Below are positions 1 through 5,074 of a DNA stretch of 5,399 nucleotides, piece after piece; the first letter of the stretch is position 1; each line of letters opens with the position of its first letter. Source of the DNA: Acidobacteriaceae bacterium (GTDB lineage Bacteria; Acidobacteriota; Terriglobia; Terriglobales; Acidobacteriaceae); contig PLKU01000489.1 in assembly GCA_003140705.1 (NCBI GenBank), positions 12,209 to 17,607 on the forward strand, written 5' to 3'. The notes beneath the pieces are model-generated. The model was given only the letters and a program-made list of their open reading frames with translations. It was not told the DNA's origin and made no database searches. The position numbers were made by a program, and so were the translations under genes.

Positions 1-113
1 AGCGCGCTTCCCTCCAGAACGATGCCCGCCTTACGAAGCAAAGTCAATGTTGCGGCCACTGGCGAAGAGGTTGCGGCATCAGGACCAAACGGGATGGGGA
101 ATACTTTGCTCAC
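1..113 (-). CDS. Unassigned protein, N-terminal part only (runs off the left edge)
   Basis: A minus-strand frame opens with GTG at 113-111 and stays open to the window edge, giving 37 residues that begin MSKVFPIPFGPDAATSS. The start is supported by an AAGGA Shine-Dalgarno sequence about 6 nt upstream. It is also supported by position: the GTG lies 16 nt beyond the stop of the small membrane protein gene on the same strand, as expected in an operon. I do not recognise the protein, and no signal peptide or membrane helix is visible in this part. The opposite strand is also open here: plus frame 1 runs from 1 to a TGA at 139-141. The fragment could therefore instead be the antisense of the C-terminal end of a plus-strand gene entering from the left. 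Purine bias at first codon positions is about equal for the two readings, so only the ribosome binding site and context favour the minus strand. Confidence 0.35.
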   Translation of the reverse strand, partial: MSKVFPIPFGPDAATSSPVAATLTLLRKAGIVLEGSA

Positions 114-129
114 AAGAGTTCCTTCGGGG

Positions 130-339
130 CTAGAGGTCTGATTCGTCGGTCGTGTCGCTGTTTGGAGTCTGGCTGGCGTTCGTTTTCGAACCAACGGGCG
201 GGCTTTTGGTTTCTCCGGCGCCCGCGACCGGCTTTCGATTGAGCTTCGAACGTTGTATCAAGATGTGACGCGCCCCGCCAGCGGCTGCAACCAGCAGCGC
301 AAACAGCGAGACGAGAAGACCGATCATTAACCAGCGCAT
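130..339 (-). CDS. Small single-span membrane protein, unknown function
   Basis: This 69-residue protein has one hydrophobic helix at about residues 3-21 (start MRWLMIGLLVSLFALLVAAA). A basic stretch follows (R24, R30, K32, R35, K36), then a hydrophilic Pro/Ser/Thr-rich tail ending in the acidic DESDL. Positive charges after the helix suggest that the tail faces the cytoplasm; this is an inference from the positive-inside rule. No catalytic or metal-binding motif is visible and I recognise no family. The ribosome binding site is weak: a GGAAGA lies too far upstream of the ATG to be convincing. The gene follows cutA on the same strand after a 121-nt gap, and another possible gene starts 16 nt beyond its stop. 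An overlapping 83-aa frame in the same stretch has no such organisation and looks like a shadow. Reality as a gene is moderately likely because the helix and tail are well ordered for a membrane protein. Confidence 0.5.
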   Translation of the reverse strand: MRWLMIGLLVSLFALLVAAAGGARHILIQRSKLNRKPVAGAGETKSPPVGSKTNASQTPNSDTTDESDL

Positions 340-427
340 CGTAAAATGAGCGGTCTTCCAAAAACGAAGGGGTCCTGCAGATGTCTTGCCTGGTCTTGAG
401 CGCAGGTAGAACCGCTGTTAGTCAGAA

Positions 428-442
428 TACCAGAGGGGGGTA
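428..442 (+). promoter_or_regulatory. Possible CsoR/RcnR-type G-tract operator between cutA and the small membrane gene
   Basis: The 15-bp element TACC-AGAGGGG-GGTA has perfect 4-bp inverted arms around a 7-nt G-rich centre and contains a run of six G (435-440). It has the same arm sequence and spacing as TACC-GGGGGTT-GGTA at 4586-4600 upstream of the RcnR-like repressor. RcnR operators are known (from memory) as TACT-G6-N-AGTA, the same 4+7+4 design. The site lies just past the cutA stop codon and about 90 nt upstream of the small membrane protein gene. I see no strong promoter next to it, and a chance match is possible. Confidence 0.3.
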
Positions 443-460
443 CCGGTTCCGCCGCAGCCT

Positions 461-808
461 TCAGACCCTGCGCAGCGACGATTCGATCCAGTCGAGGTAG
501 GGCTGGCTGCCCGCTTCAACCTGCAGAACGAGAAACTCGGGGGTTTGGTAGCTGTGCAACTCCATCAAACGAGCTTGCAGTGCAGGCAACCTGTCAAGAA
601 CGGTCTTGAGCAGCACCATGGTCTCGGTCGAGGTCTCCACCTGACCTTCCCAGTGGTAGATGGAATGAGCGGATGGGATGAGCGTGGCGCAGGCCACCAG
701 CTTTTCTTCCACAAGGGTGCGGCACAGGCGCTCGGCATCCTCGAGTGTCGATTCGGTGGTCAGGACGACGCGGACGTTTGGGCCCGTAGTCGCGTAGGTT
801 TCCGGCAT
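461..808 (-). CDS. cutA: CutA1 divalent-cation tolerance protein
   Basis: This is a 115-aa CutA1 protein, a small trimeric cytoplasmic protein of ferredoxin-like fold linked in E. coli to copper and divalent-metal tolerance; its exact biochemical role is unsettled. The family signature is nearly complete: VRVVLTTES at the N-terminus, LVEEKLVACATLIPSAHSIY around residues 32-51, YHWEGQVE at 51-58, VLLKT at 65-69, and HSYQTPEFLVLQVEAG at 85-100 followed by YLDWIESSLR. Cys40 and His85 correspond to E. coli CutA residues reported as metal ligands. The ATG at 808 is preferred because GGAGG lies 6 nt upstream, while an in-frame GTG at 832 would add eight residues and has no comparable site. The length is normal for the family. 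The gene diverges from the phosphohexomutase gene and may be read together with the small membrane protein gene behind it. Confidence 0.95.
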   Translation of the reverse strand: MPETYATTGPNVRVVLTTESTLEDAERLCRTLVEEKLVACATLIPSAHSIYHWEGQVETSTETMVLLKTVLDRLPALQARLMELHSYQTPEFLVLQVEAGSQPYLDWIESSLRRV

Positions 809-814
809 GGGGAG

Positions 815-819
815 CCTCC
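815..819 (-). promoter_or_regulatory. Shine-Dalgarno sequence that fixes the cutA start
   Basis: On the minus strand this reads GGAGG and lies 6 nt before the ATG at 808-806. It sits inside the reading frame that would result from the upstream GTG at 832, so it argues for the shorter 115-aa product. Confidence 0.75.
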
Positions 820-853
820 GAACGAGTCTCACGCTGTAAACAATCTATTCCCA

Positions 854-882
854 ATTATCGAGAGTGGGCGACTCATTCTTGA
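854..882 (-). promoter_or_regulatory. Candidate sigma-70-type promoter for cutA
   Basis: On the minus strand a -35-like TCAAGA (882-877, 3 of 6 consensus bases) is followed after 17 nt by GATAAT (859-854, 5 of 6). Transcription would start near 847, leaving a leader of about 39 nt before the cutA ATG. The -10 box and spacing are good but the -35 box is weak. I found no equally good promoter for the divergent plus-strand gene in the 172-nt gap. Confidence 0.35.
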
Positions 883-980
883 GTGCTGTGGCTCATCGTG
901 CAGGAAAACTTGCCGAGCGCGGCTGAGTAGGGCAGTATGGACTTTGCGCCTGGTGAAGCTGGCGCAGGTGGAGAAGAGCA

Positions 981-2387
981 ATGAGCACAGCGATCAAGTT
1001 TGGAACGTCCGGCTGGCGGGCGATTGTAGCCGAGGAATTTACGTTCGCCAATATCCGGCTGGCGGTGGATGGAATTGCCGCCTACGTGAAGACACAGCCG
1101 GAGCCGCACCGGGTCCTCGTGGGACGCGATCCGCGGTTCCTTGGCGAAGCATTTGTGGCAGAGGCTGCCAAGGTGCTCACTGAGGCGGGCATTACGCCAA
1201 TCGTCATTCCGGACGCAGCACCAACGCCAGCGATTGCTTATGCGGTGCGCGAGCTCAAGACCTCCGGGGCCATCAACTTTACCGCCTCGCACAATCCGCC
1301 GGAGTATAACGGCATCAAGTTTTCAACGCACGATGGCGCTCCTGCGCTGCCCGAGGTAACCAGGCAGATTGAGGCGGCCATTGCTGCGCCGAAAGGCGGC
1401 GGAGGTAACGGTGTGCCCAGCCCCTTTTCGCCAGCATCAGAAACGGCGGACGTCAAGCCCGCGTTCCTGAAGCGGCTGGCTGAGTTGGTCGATCTGAAAG
1501 CAATCGCCAAATCAGGAATCAAGGTGGTCTATGATCCGTTCTGGGGCGCGGGCCGCGGCTATCCATGCCACCTGTTGCGCGAGGCCGGCGTCACGGTAGA
1601 GACGGTGCACGACTATCGTGACGTGCTGTTCGGCGGCCATGCTCCGGAGCCAGACGACCATTTGCTCGGCGACTGCAAGGCGAAGATGAAGGAGATCGGC
1701 GCGGCCCTGGGGATTGCCACCGATGGGGACGCGGATCGCTTCGGTATTGTGGATGCTGACGGAACCTTCATCCAGCCCAATTACATCATTGCTCTCTTGT
1801 TCGACTACCTCGTCGAGACGCGCGGCTGGAAGAATGGCGTGGCCAAGAGCGTAGCGACGACGAACTTGATTAACGCGCTCGCCGAGCACCACAAGGTCCC
1901 GCTCTACGAAACGCCGGTAGGTTTCAAGTACATCGGCGAGCTGATCATCGCGGACAAGATCGCCATCGGCGGCGAAGAGTCGGCCGGGCTCACGATCCGA
2001 GGCCACGTGCCGGAGAAAGACGGTGTCGTGGCCGGTTTGCTGGTGGCAGAGATGGTGGCCGCGCGCGGAAAAACTCTCGGAGTTCAGCTGAGAGAGCTGT
2101 TTGACAAGGTTGGTTCCTTCTATCCCATTCGCGAGAACTTCCACTTGACCCCGGAGGTGAAGGCCGCGTTCACTGAGAAGTTGAAGACCGATCCGACGGA
2201 GCTGAACGGGCGCAAGGTCACAGGCGTGGTGCGCATCGACGGGCTGAAACTCGTTCTCGACGACGGTTCGTGGGTCTGCTACCGGCTTTCAGGGACGGAA
2301 CCTGTGGTTCGGGCCTATACCGAAGCGCGCAGAGAGCAGGACAGTGAAGCGCTGCGGACGGCAGCAAAGAAGTTTGTGCTGGAATAA
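981..2387 (+). CDS. Alpha-D-phosphohexomutase, probably phosphoglucomutase (PGM/PMM family)
   Basis: This 468-aa cytoplasmic enzyme moves a phosphate between C1 and C6 of a hexose phosphate. All four family signatures are present. The catalytic phosphoserine loop is TASHNPPEYNGIKF (Ser103). The magnesium loop is DGDADR (248-253). The sugar-recognition loop is GGEESAG (330-336). The phosphate-binding loop is RLSGTEP (435-441). The length is normal for the four-domain family. GEES in the third loop, with GHVPEKDGVVAGLL after it, resembles glucose-using phosphoglucomutases more than GlmM or phosphomannomutases. Glucose 1-phosphate/glucose 6-phosphate is therefore the likely substrate, although dual specificity cannot be excluded. 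A Gly/Pro/Ser-rich stretch at 138-155 looks like a flexible insertion between domains 1 and 2. The ATG has a purine-rich GGTGGAG site about 7 nt upstream. The septum protein gene follows after 17 nt, suggesting co-transcription. Confidence 0.93.
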   Translation: MSTAIKFGTSGWRAIVAEEFTFANIRLAVDGIAAYVKTQPEPHRVLVGRDPRFLGEAFVAEAAKVLTEAGITPIVIPDAAPTPAIAYAVRELKTSGAINFTASHNPPEYNGIKFSTHDGAPALPEVTRQIEAAIAAPKGGGGNGVPSPFSPASETADVKPAFLKRLAELVDLKAIAKSGIKVVYDPFWGAGRGYPCHLLREAGVTVETVHDYRDVLFGGHAPEPDDHLLGDCKAKMKEIGAALGIATDGDADRFGIVDADGTFIQPNYIIALLFDYLVETRGWKNGVAKSVATTNLINALAEHHKVPLYETPVGFKYIGELIIADKIAIGGEESAGLTIRGHVPEKDGVVAGLLVAEMVAARGKTLGVQLRELFDKVGSFYPIRENFHLTPEVKAAFTEKLKTDPTELNGRKVTGVVRIDGLKLVLDDGSWVCYRLSGTEPVVRAYTEARREQDSEALRTAAKKFVLE

Positions 2388-2404
2388 ACAGGCAGCGAGG
2401 GTAA

Positions 2405-2827
2405 ATGCTGGGCAACAAAACTCAGTCAGGGAACAGCGGTGTGAGTGGCGAGACTGGCGATGCGGCTGGTTCTGGCCCAATCCCCAACCGGGCGCTCGAC
2501 TGGACGCTGCGGGCGTGGCGTCCTGCGGGTACCGCCGTGGCAGTGGGGCTGGCGTTGCTGCTCACCTGGCACGTGGTCAACGGCAAGCATGGTCTCTCCG
2601 GTTGGCAACAGCAACGCACGCAAGACAAGCAACTCCAGCAGGAGATCAAGGACCTGCAGGATGAGAATGTTCGTCTGCACACGCGCATTGAACGGCTCAA
2701 GTCAGATCCTGACGCCATGGGGATTCTGGCCCGGGAAAAGCTTCACTACGCAAAGCCCAACGAGGTGATCGTCACCCTTCAGCCAGACCCGAAGACGCAG
2801 CCGCAAACGGGCGCATCGGGCAAGTAG
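2405..2827 (+). CDS. FtsB/DivIC-type septum formation initiator protein
   Basis: This 140-aa bitopic inner-membrane protein belongs to the septum formation initiator family. FtsB in E. coli joins FtsL and FtsQ and helps activate septal wall synthesis by FtsWI. It has a hydrophilic Gly/Ser-rich N-terminal tail (1-40), one transmembrane helix (about 41-58), and then the junction NGKHGLSGW, which parallels GKNGI in E. coli FtsB. A heptad-like coiled coil follows (about 68-100, LQQEIKDLQDENVRLHTRIE), then the conserved DPDAMGILAREKLHYAKPNEVI segment (101-122), which matches the family's ARNEL...PGE region. The tail after 127 is Pro/Gln-rich. E. coli FtsB is about 103 aa, so the 40-residue cytoplasmic tail is an extension, as in DivIC proteins. 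GAGGG lies about 3 nt before the ATG, which is close. The 17-nt gap to the mutase gene suggests one transcript. Confidence 0.88.
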   Translation: MLGNKTQSGNSGVSGETGDAAGSGPIPNRALDWTLRAWRPAGTAVAVGLALLLTWHVVNGKHGLSGWQQQRTQDKQLQQEIKDLQDENVRLHTRIERLKSDPDAMGILAREKLHYAKPNEVIVTLQPDPKTQPQTGASGK

Positions 2828-2858
2828 AGGAACGGCACTCGTCTCTTAATGACAGCAC

Positions 2859-2883
2859 TTTGAAGATCTGGCGGATCTTCGAA
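2859..2883. terminator. Hairpin between convergent genes, possible bidirectional terminator
   Basis: GAAGATC (2862-2868) and GATCTTC (2874-2880) form a perfect 7-bp stem around the loop TGGCG. On the plus strand the stem extends to about 10 bp with one U-G wobble (TTTGAAGATC/GATCTTCGAA). It lies in the 85-nt gap where the ftsB-like gene and the porin gene converge, where a shared terminator is expected. Neither strand has a run of T after the stem, so it is not a classical intrinsic terminator. Confidence 0.4.
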
Positions 2884-2912
2884 CCAAGCCAGCGATTTCT
2901 GCTTCCAGCCGC

Positions 2913-4496
2913 TCAAAAATCTATATGAGCCCGCACCGAACCCACCCAGACTGGACCGCGATCGCGGTTGTAGCCGGGGTTATCGATGTGTTGCACCTCT
3001 ATGGCATAAAACAGGCCGCGCCAGGCATGCCAGTTGTAATAGCTCTCCACAATATTCTCGCGACCGTAGTTAAGATTTCCGTCGCCGAGCAGGAAGCCGA
3101 GGCCGCCTAGCTTCAGATACTCCTGGTGATCCGCTTTGATGGCGTTGGAAACGACGGCCACGCCGACCTTGTCCACGGGACGATGCCAGCGGGTTCCCGC
3201 GTAGTCCGCACCGGCGAGTACGGTCTGGTCGACTTCCGTGTAGGCAAAGGATTCGTGCTGACCCTCATTCCAGCCGAAGCGGGCGAAGACGCGAAGATTC
3301 TCCGTGACTTCCTGCTCGGTGTTGTATCCGACGCCGTATTTTAGCGCGCTGAAGTGCTCGTGGAGTGTGATGGTGGGGAATGTGACGCCATATTTGGCGA
3401 AGTCGGAGCCGTTGAGGAAGCCGATGACTGCTTCGCGATAGGTGCCCATGTGCGCGCGGTTGGCGTAGAAGAGCAGGCGCTCGGTCCCCTTGCGCTTTGC
3501 AACGAAACTGTGGCGCATTTCGAATTCGCCGTTCTGGCCGTGCGCGCGGCTGAAGGCCCAGTCCATATCGATGCCGTTGGCGACAGTGGGCATGGCGAAG
3601 ATGGCGTAGCGGATGCTCCAGATCCTGTCGTCGTATTCGGCCATGCCGCCCACGCTGTAACCGCGGGTGTCGGCCGCGTAGTCCCATGCGCCGTTGTTGT
3701 CGACGGTCCAGTTCATGAACTGGAGATGACTGTCGGAGCCGGGGCCATTGACATCGAAGAAGTCCGGAAGCGACATTTTTCCTACACGAAACTCGACGCG
3801 GCGCAAAGGCACGCTGGGCGCCAATGCCCAGGGCCCCGGCTCCTGGGTGGTTGTCTTTTGAGTGAAGCCGATGACCTGGTGGATTTCGTAGTGAGAAAGA
3901 TAAGGCACAGAGCTCAGGTTAGGGTCGCGTACCACGTCCAGATTTGTTGCTCCGGCCAGACCAAGGGCTTCGCTGAGACCGCGCCCGCCAGTGCTCTCGA
4001 TGTCGAGGATCAGATCGTTGTTGTAGCGAATCGAGTGCGTGGGACGGAATGCGGTATAAAACGTGCCCAACAGGGATGTTTTGTACGCGCCCCTGCTAAG
4101 GAAGCTGTTGGTGCCCTGGTAGGGGGAATGGAAAGGCAAGTTGCCCTGGAGGATAATGTTGGCCTGTCCAGAGAGCCAGTAGCGGCTATCGTCGGGGTGG
4201 GGGGCCATGGCCACCACGGGCGCGTCCTGTGGGTCGTGGCCCACTGGGCTCATGTCGGTGGCGTTGCGTGCGTACCCATCCTGCGCGGGAACAAGCAGTG
4301 GAAGGCCCGGGCTATTCTGCACAAGCCATTGCACTGTCGGAGTTTGCGGCTCGGGTGCGGAAGGCAGCGAATCGGGCGATTGGGCAGCTGCCAAACGAGC
4401 GGTTAGCGTCAAAGCCACGATCAGTGCCACATACACGACGGCGCTTGCCAGGACGAGGCGGAGCGGCGAGTGTAGGCGATCAGAAATGTGGTGCAT
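2913..4496 (-). CDS. OprB-like carbohydrate porin, outer-membrane beta barrel
   Basis: This 527-aa precursor begins with a long signal peptide: a basic start, a hydrophobic core at about 14-33, and a likely cleavage after Ala38 in LAAAQS. A Pro-rich linker (about 40-100) precedes the barrel. The barrel region has alternating aromatic and polar strands. OprB-like stretches include DLILDIESTGGRGLSEALG (161-179), SLPDFFDVNG (242-251), LQFMNWTVDNNGAWDYAADT (258-277) and the strand RIWSIRYAIF. The protein ends in VRAHIDF, and a terminal Phe is the usual outer-membrane assembly signal. Carbohydrate porins of this family pass sugars across the outer membrane; the substrate cannot be read here. The start at 4496 is chosen because AAGG lies about 8 nt upstream and it gives a normal signal peptide. 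An in-frame ATG at 4544 lacks a ribosome binding site and would add 16 polar residues. The gene diverges from the RcnR-like repressor gene. A long opposite-strand frame inside it is a shadow. Confidence 0.78.
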   Translation of the reverse strand: MHHISDRLHSPLRLVLASAVVYVALIVALTLTARLAAAQSPDSLPSAPEPQTPTVQWLVQNSPGLPLLVPAQDGYARNATDMSPVGHDPQDAPVVAMAPHPDDSRYWLSGQANIILQGNLPFHSPYQGTNSFLSRGAYKTSLLGTFYTAFRPTHSIRYNNDLILDIESTGGRGLSEALGLAGATNLDVVRDPNLSSVPYLSHYEIHQVIGFTQKTTTQEPGPWALAPSVPLRRVEFRVGKMSLPDFFDVNGPGSDSHLQFMNWTVDNNGAWDYAADTRGYSVGGMAEYDDRIWSIRYAIFAMPTVANGIDMDWAFSRAHGQNGEFEMRHSFVAKRKGTERLLFYANRAHMGTYREAVIGFLNGSDFAKYGVTFPTITLHEHFSALKYGVGYNTEQEVTENLRVFARFGWNEGQHESFAYTEVDQTVLAGADYAGTRWHRPVDKVGVAVVSNAIKADHQEYLKLGGLGFLLGDGNLNYGRENIVESYYNWHAWRGLFYAIEVQHIDNPGYNRDRGPVWVGSVRAHIDF

Positions 4497-4554
4497 TGAA
4501 GGGCCTTTGTCGTGAAGAGATGCGCGGCGTGGGTCGGAAGACATAGAATGGGAA

Positions 4555-4584
4555 TAGAAACCATACCCCCACTAGGTAGATACT
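4555..4584 (+). promoter_or_regulatory. Candidate promoter of the RcnR-like repressor gene
   Basis: On the plus strand TAGAAA (4555-4560) and GATACT (4579-4584) match sigma-70 consensus at 4 of 6 positions each, with an 18-nt spacer. The spacer contains the CCCCC tract of the left operator element. The -10 box overlaps that of the divergent porin promoter, so one bound repressor could block both. The strength is modest and the call rests partly on position. Confidence 0.3.
4560..4577 (-). promoter_or_regulatory. Left G-tract operator element of the divergent region
   Basis: On the minus strand this reads ACCTAGTGGGGGTATGGT, a G5 tract flanked by short ACC/GGT arms. G-tracts within A/T-containing inverted arms are the known recognition element of CsoR/RcnR/FrmR repressors. 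It lies near the predicted transcription start of the porin gene (about 4575) and in the spacer of the repressor's own candidate promoter. The arms are less regular than in the right element. With that element it forms a larger imperfect inverted repeat with CCCCC and GGGGG centres 24 nt apart. Confidence 0.45.
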
Positions 4585-4611
4585 GTACCGGGGGTTGGTA
4601 TTTAAAGTCAA
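4582..4611 (-). promoter_or_regulatory. Candidate promoter of the porin gene, overlapped by the operator
   Basis: On the minus strand TTGACT (4611-4606, 5 of 6 consensus) and TACAGT (4587-4582, 4 of 6) are separated by 18 nt. Transcription would start near 4575 and leave a leader of about 79 nt before the porin ATG at 4496. The spacer contains the whole G-tract of the right operator element, so repressor binding there should exclude RNA polymerase. Confidence 0.42.
4586..4600 (+). promoter_or_regulatory. Right operator element, TACC-GGGGGTT-GGTA
   Basis: A 15-bp element with perfect 4-bp inverted arms (TACC/GGTA) around a 7-nt centre beginning with five G. This is the same 4+7+4 layout as the RcnR operator, recalled as TACT-G6-N-AGTA, with a symmetric base change in both arms. 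It lies 22 nt upstream of the RcnR-like gene, which fits autoregulation, and between the -35 and -10 boxes of the candidate porin promoter. Confidence 0.55.
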
Positions 4612-4616
4612 GGAGG
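4611..4616 (+). promoter_or_regulatory. Strong Shine-Dalgarno that fixes the repressor start
   Basis: AGGAGG lies 6 nt before the ATG at 4623. The reading frame is open further upstream to an ATG at 4512, but that would run through the operator region and add 37 residues that do not resemble the family. The 90-aa form is therefore preferred. Confidence 0.8.
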
Positions 4617-4622
4617 ACAGAC

Positions 4623-4895
4623 ATGACTCACCATGATCGCGAGAGAGTCAAGCTGTTGCAACGAGTGAAGAAGCTGCGCGGACAACTGGACGCAGTGGAA
4701 CGGTCCCTGACGGCCGATGACGAATGCGGCGGCCAACTCATGTTGTTGGCAGCGGTTCGCGGCGGAGTCAACGGGCTTATGGGTGAGGTCCTCGAAACGC
4801 ACATCCGGTTTCACCTCGTCAACGGGGGCCAGGAGCAGATCGCCCCAGACTTGGCTGAGGATCTGATCGATCTTGTACGTGCCTATCTGAAGTGA
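4623..4895 (+). CDS. CsoR/RcnR/FrmR-family repressor with an RcnR-type metal site
   Basis: This 90-aa all-helical DNA-binding protein is of the normal length for this tetrameric repressor family. QRVKKLRGQLDAVERSL (13-29), LAAVRGGVNGLMGEVLETHI (42-61) and the C-terminal LIDLVRAYLK closely follow E. coli FrmR. Arg14 and Lys17, which contact DNA in relatives, are kept. The sensor positions are His3, Cys35, His60 and His64, the full ligand set of the nickel/cobalt sensor RcnR. FrmR has Pro2 and Glu64; this protein has Thr2 and His64, so formaldehyde sensing is unlikely and metal sensing is favoured. The start has AGGAGG 6 nt upstream. No efflux gene such as rcnA or dmeF is next to it in the window. 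Its neighbour is the divergent porin, with G-tract operator elements between them. Family assignment is sure; the specific metal is inferred. Confidence 0.92.
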   Translation: MTHHDRERVKLLQRVKKLRGQLDAVERSLTADDECGGQLMLLAAVRGGVNGLMGEVLETHIRFHLVNGGQEQIAPDLAEDLIDLVRAYLK

Positions 4896-5021
4896 TTCCA
4901 TTGAATAGGGAAACAGGCCGGTGGTCTCAGATGAGTGAGCTCTGCACAGCTGTCCCATTTATCGTAAAGGGCGCATGCATCCGGTATTGTTAAGGTTTGG
5001 TTGATTCAGGACAGCGTAGCC

Positions 5022-5040
5022 GTATCAACTCATTTGATGC
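5022..5040. repeat. Short hairpin GTATCAA / TTGATGC
   Basis: GTATCAA (5022-5028) and TTGATGC (5034-5040) pair over 7 bp with one U-G wobble around the loop CTCAT. The left arm can alternatively pair with GTTGAT at 5000-5005 through ATCAAC (5024-5029), so two stems exclude one another. There is no T-run after it. It is too short to assign a function. Confidence 0.25.
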
Positions 5041-5074
5041 TCGTTTCGAGGATGCCGACCTGGACCGCGTATCA

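Noticed and set aside
110..361. An 83-codon minus-strand frame overlapping the small membrane protein
   Set aside because: Its sequence is Arg/Ala/Gly-rich without membrane helix or domain, whereas the alternative frame has an ordered helix and tail.
545..1183. A 212-codon plus-strand open frame across cutA, the intergenic region and the mutase start
   Set aside because: It crosses two well-supported genes and their promoter region in the wrong frame and has no recognisable domain.
1512..2144. A 210-codon minus-strand open frame opposite the phosphohexomutase
   Set aside because: It lies wholly inside a gene with all catalytic motifs on the plus strand and shows no family features.
2422..2718. 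Minus-strand frames opposite the FtsB-like gene
   Set aside because: They are Cys/Ser/Arg-rich shadows of a gene that shows helix, coiled coil and conserved motif on the plus strand.
3354..4406. A 350-codon plus-strand open frame opposite the porin gene
   Set aside because: It has no signal peptide or domain I recognise and reads as low-complexity Val/Ala/Gly sequence, typical of the antisense of GC-rich coding DNA. The minus strand encodes a complete porin with signal peptide and terminal Phe.
4512..4622. A 37-residue N-terminal extension of the repressor from an upstream ATG
   Set aside because: The extension would be encoded by the operator and promoter DNA, and AGGAGG stands right before the ATG at 4623, which gives the standard family length.
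4971..4984. GCATGCATCC as a regulatory palindrome
   Set aside because: It contains only overlapping 6-bp palindromes that are common by chance and has no repeat partner nearby.
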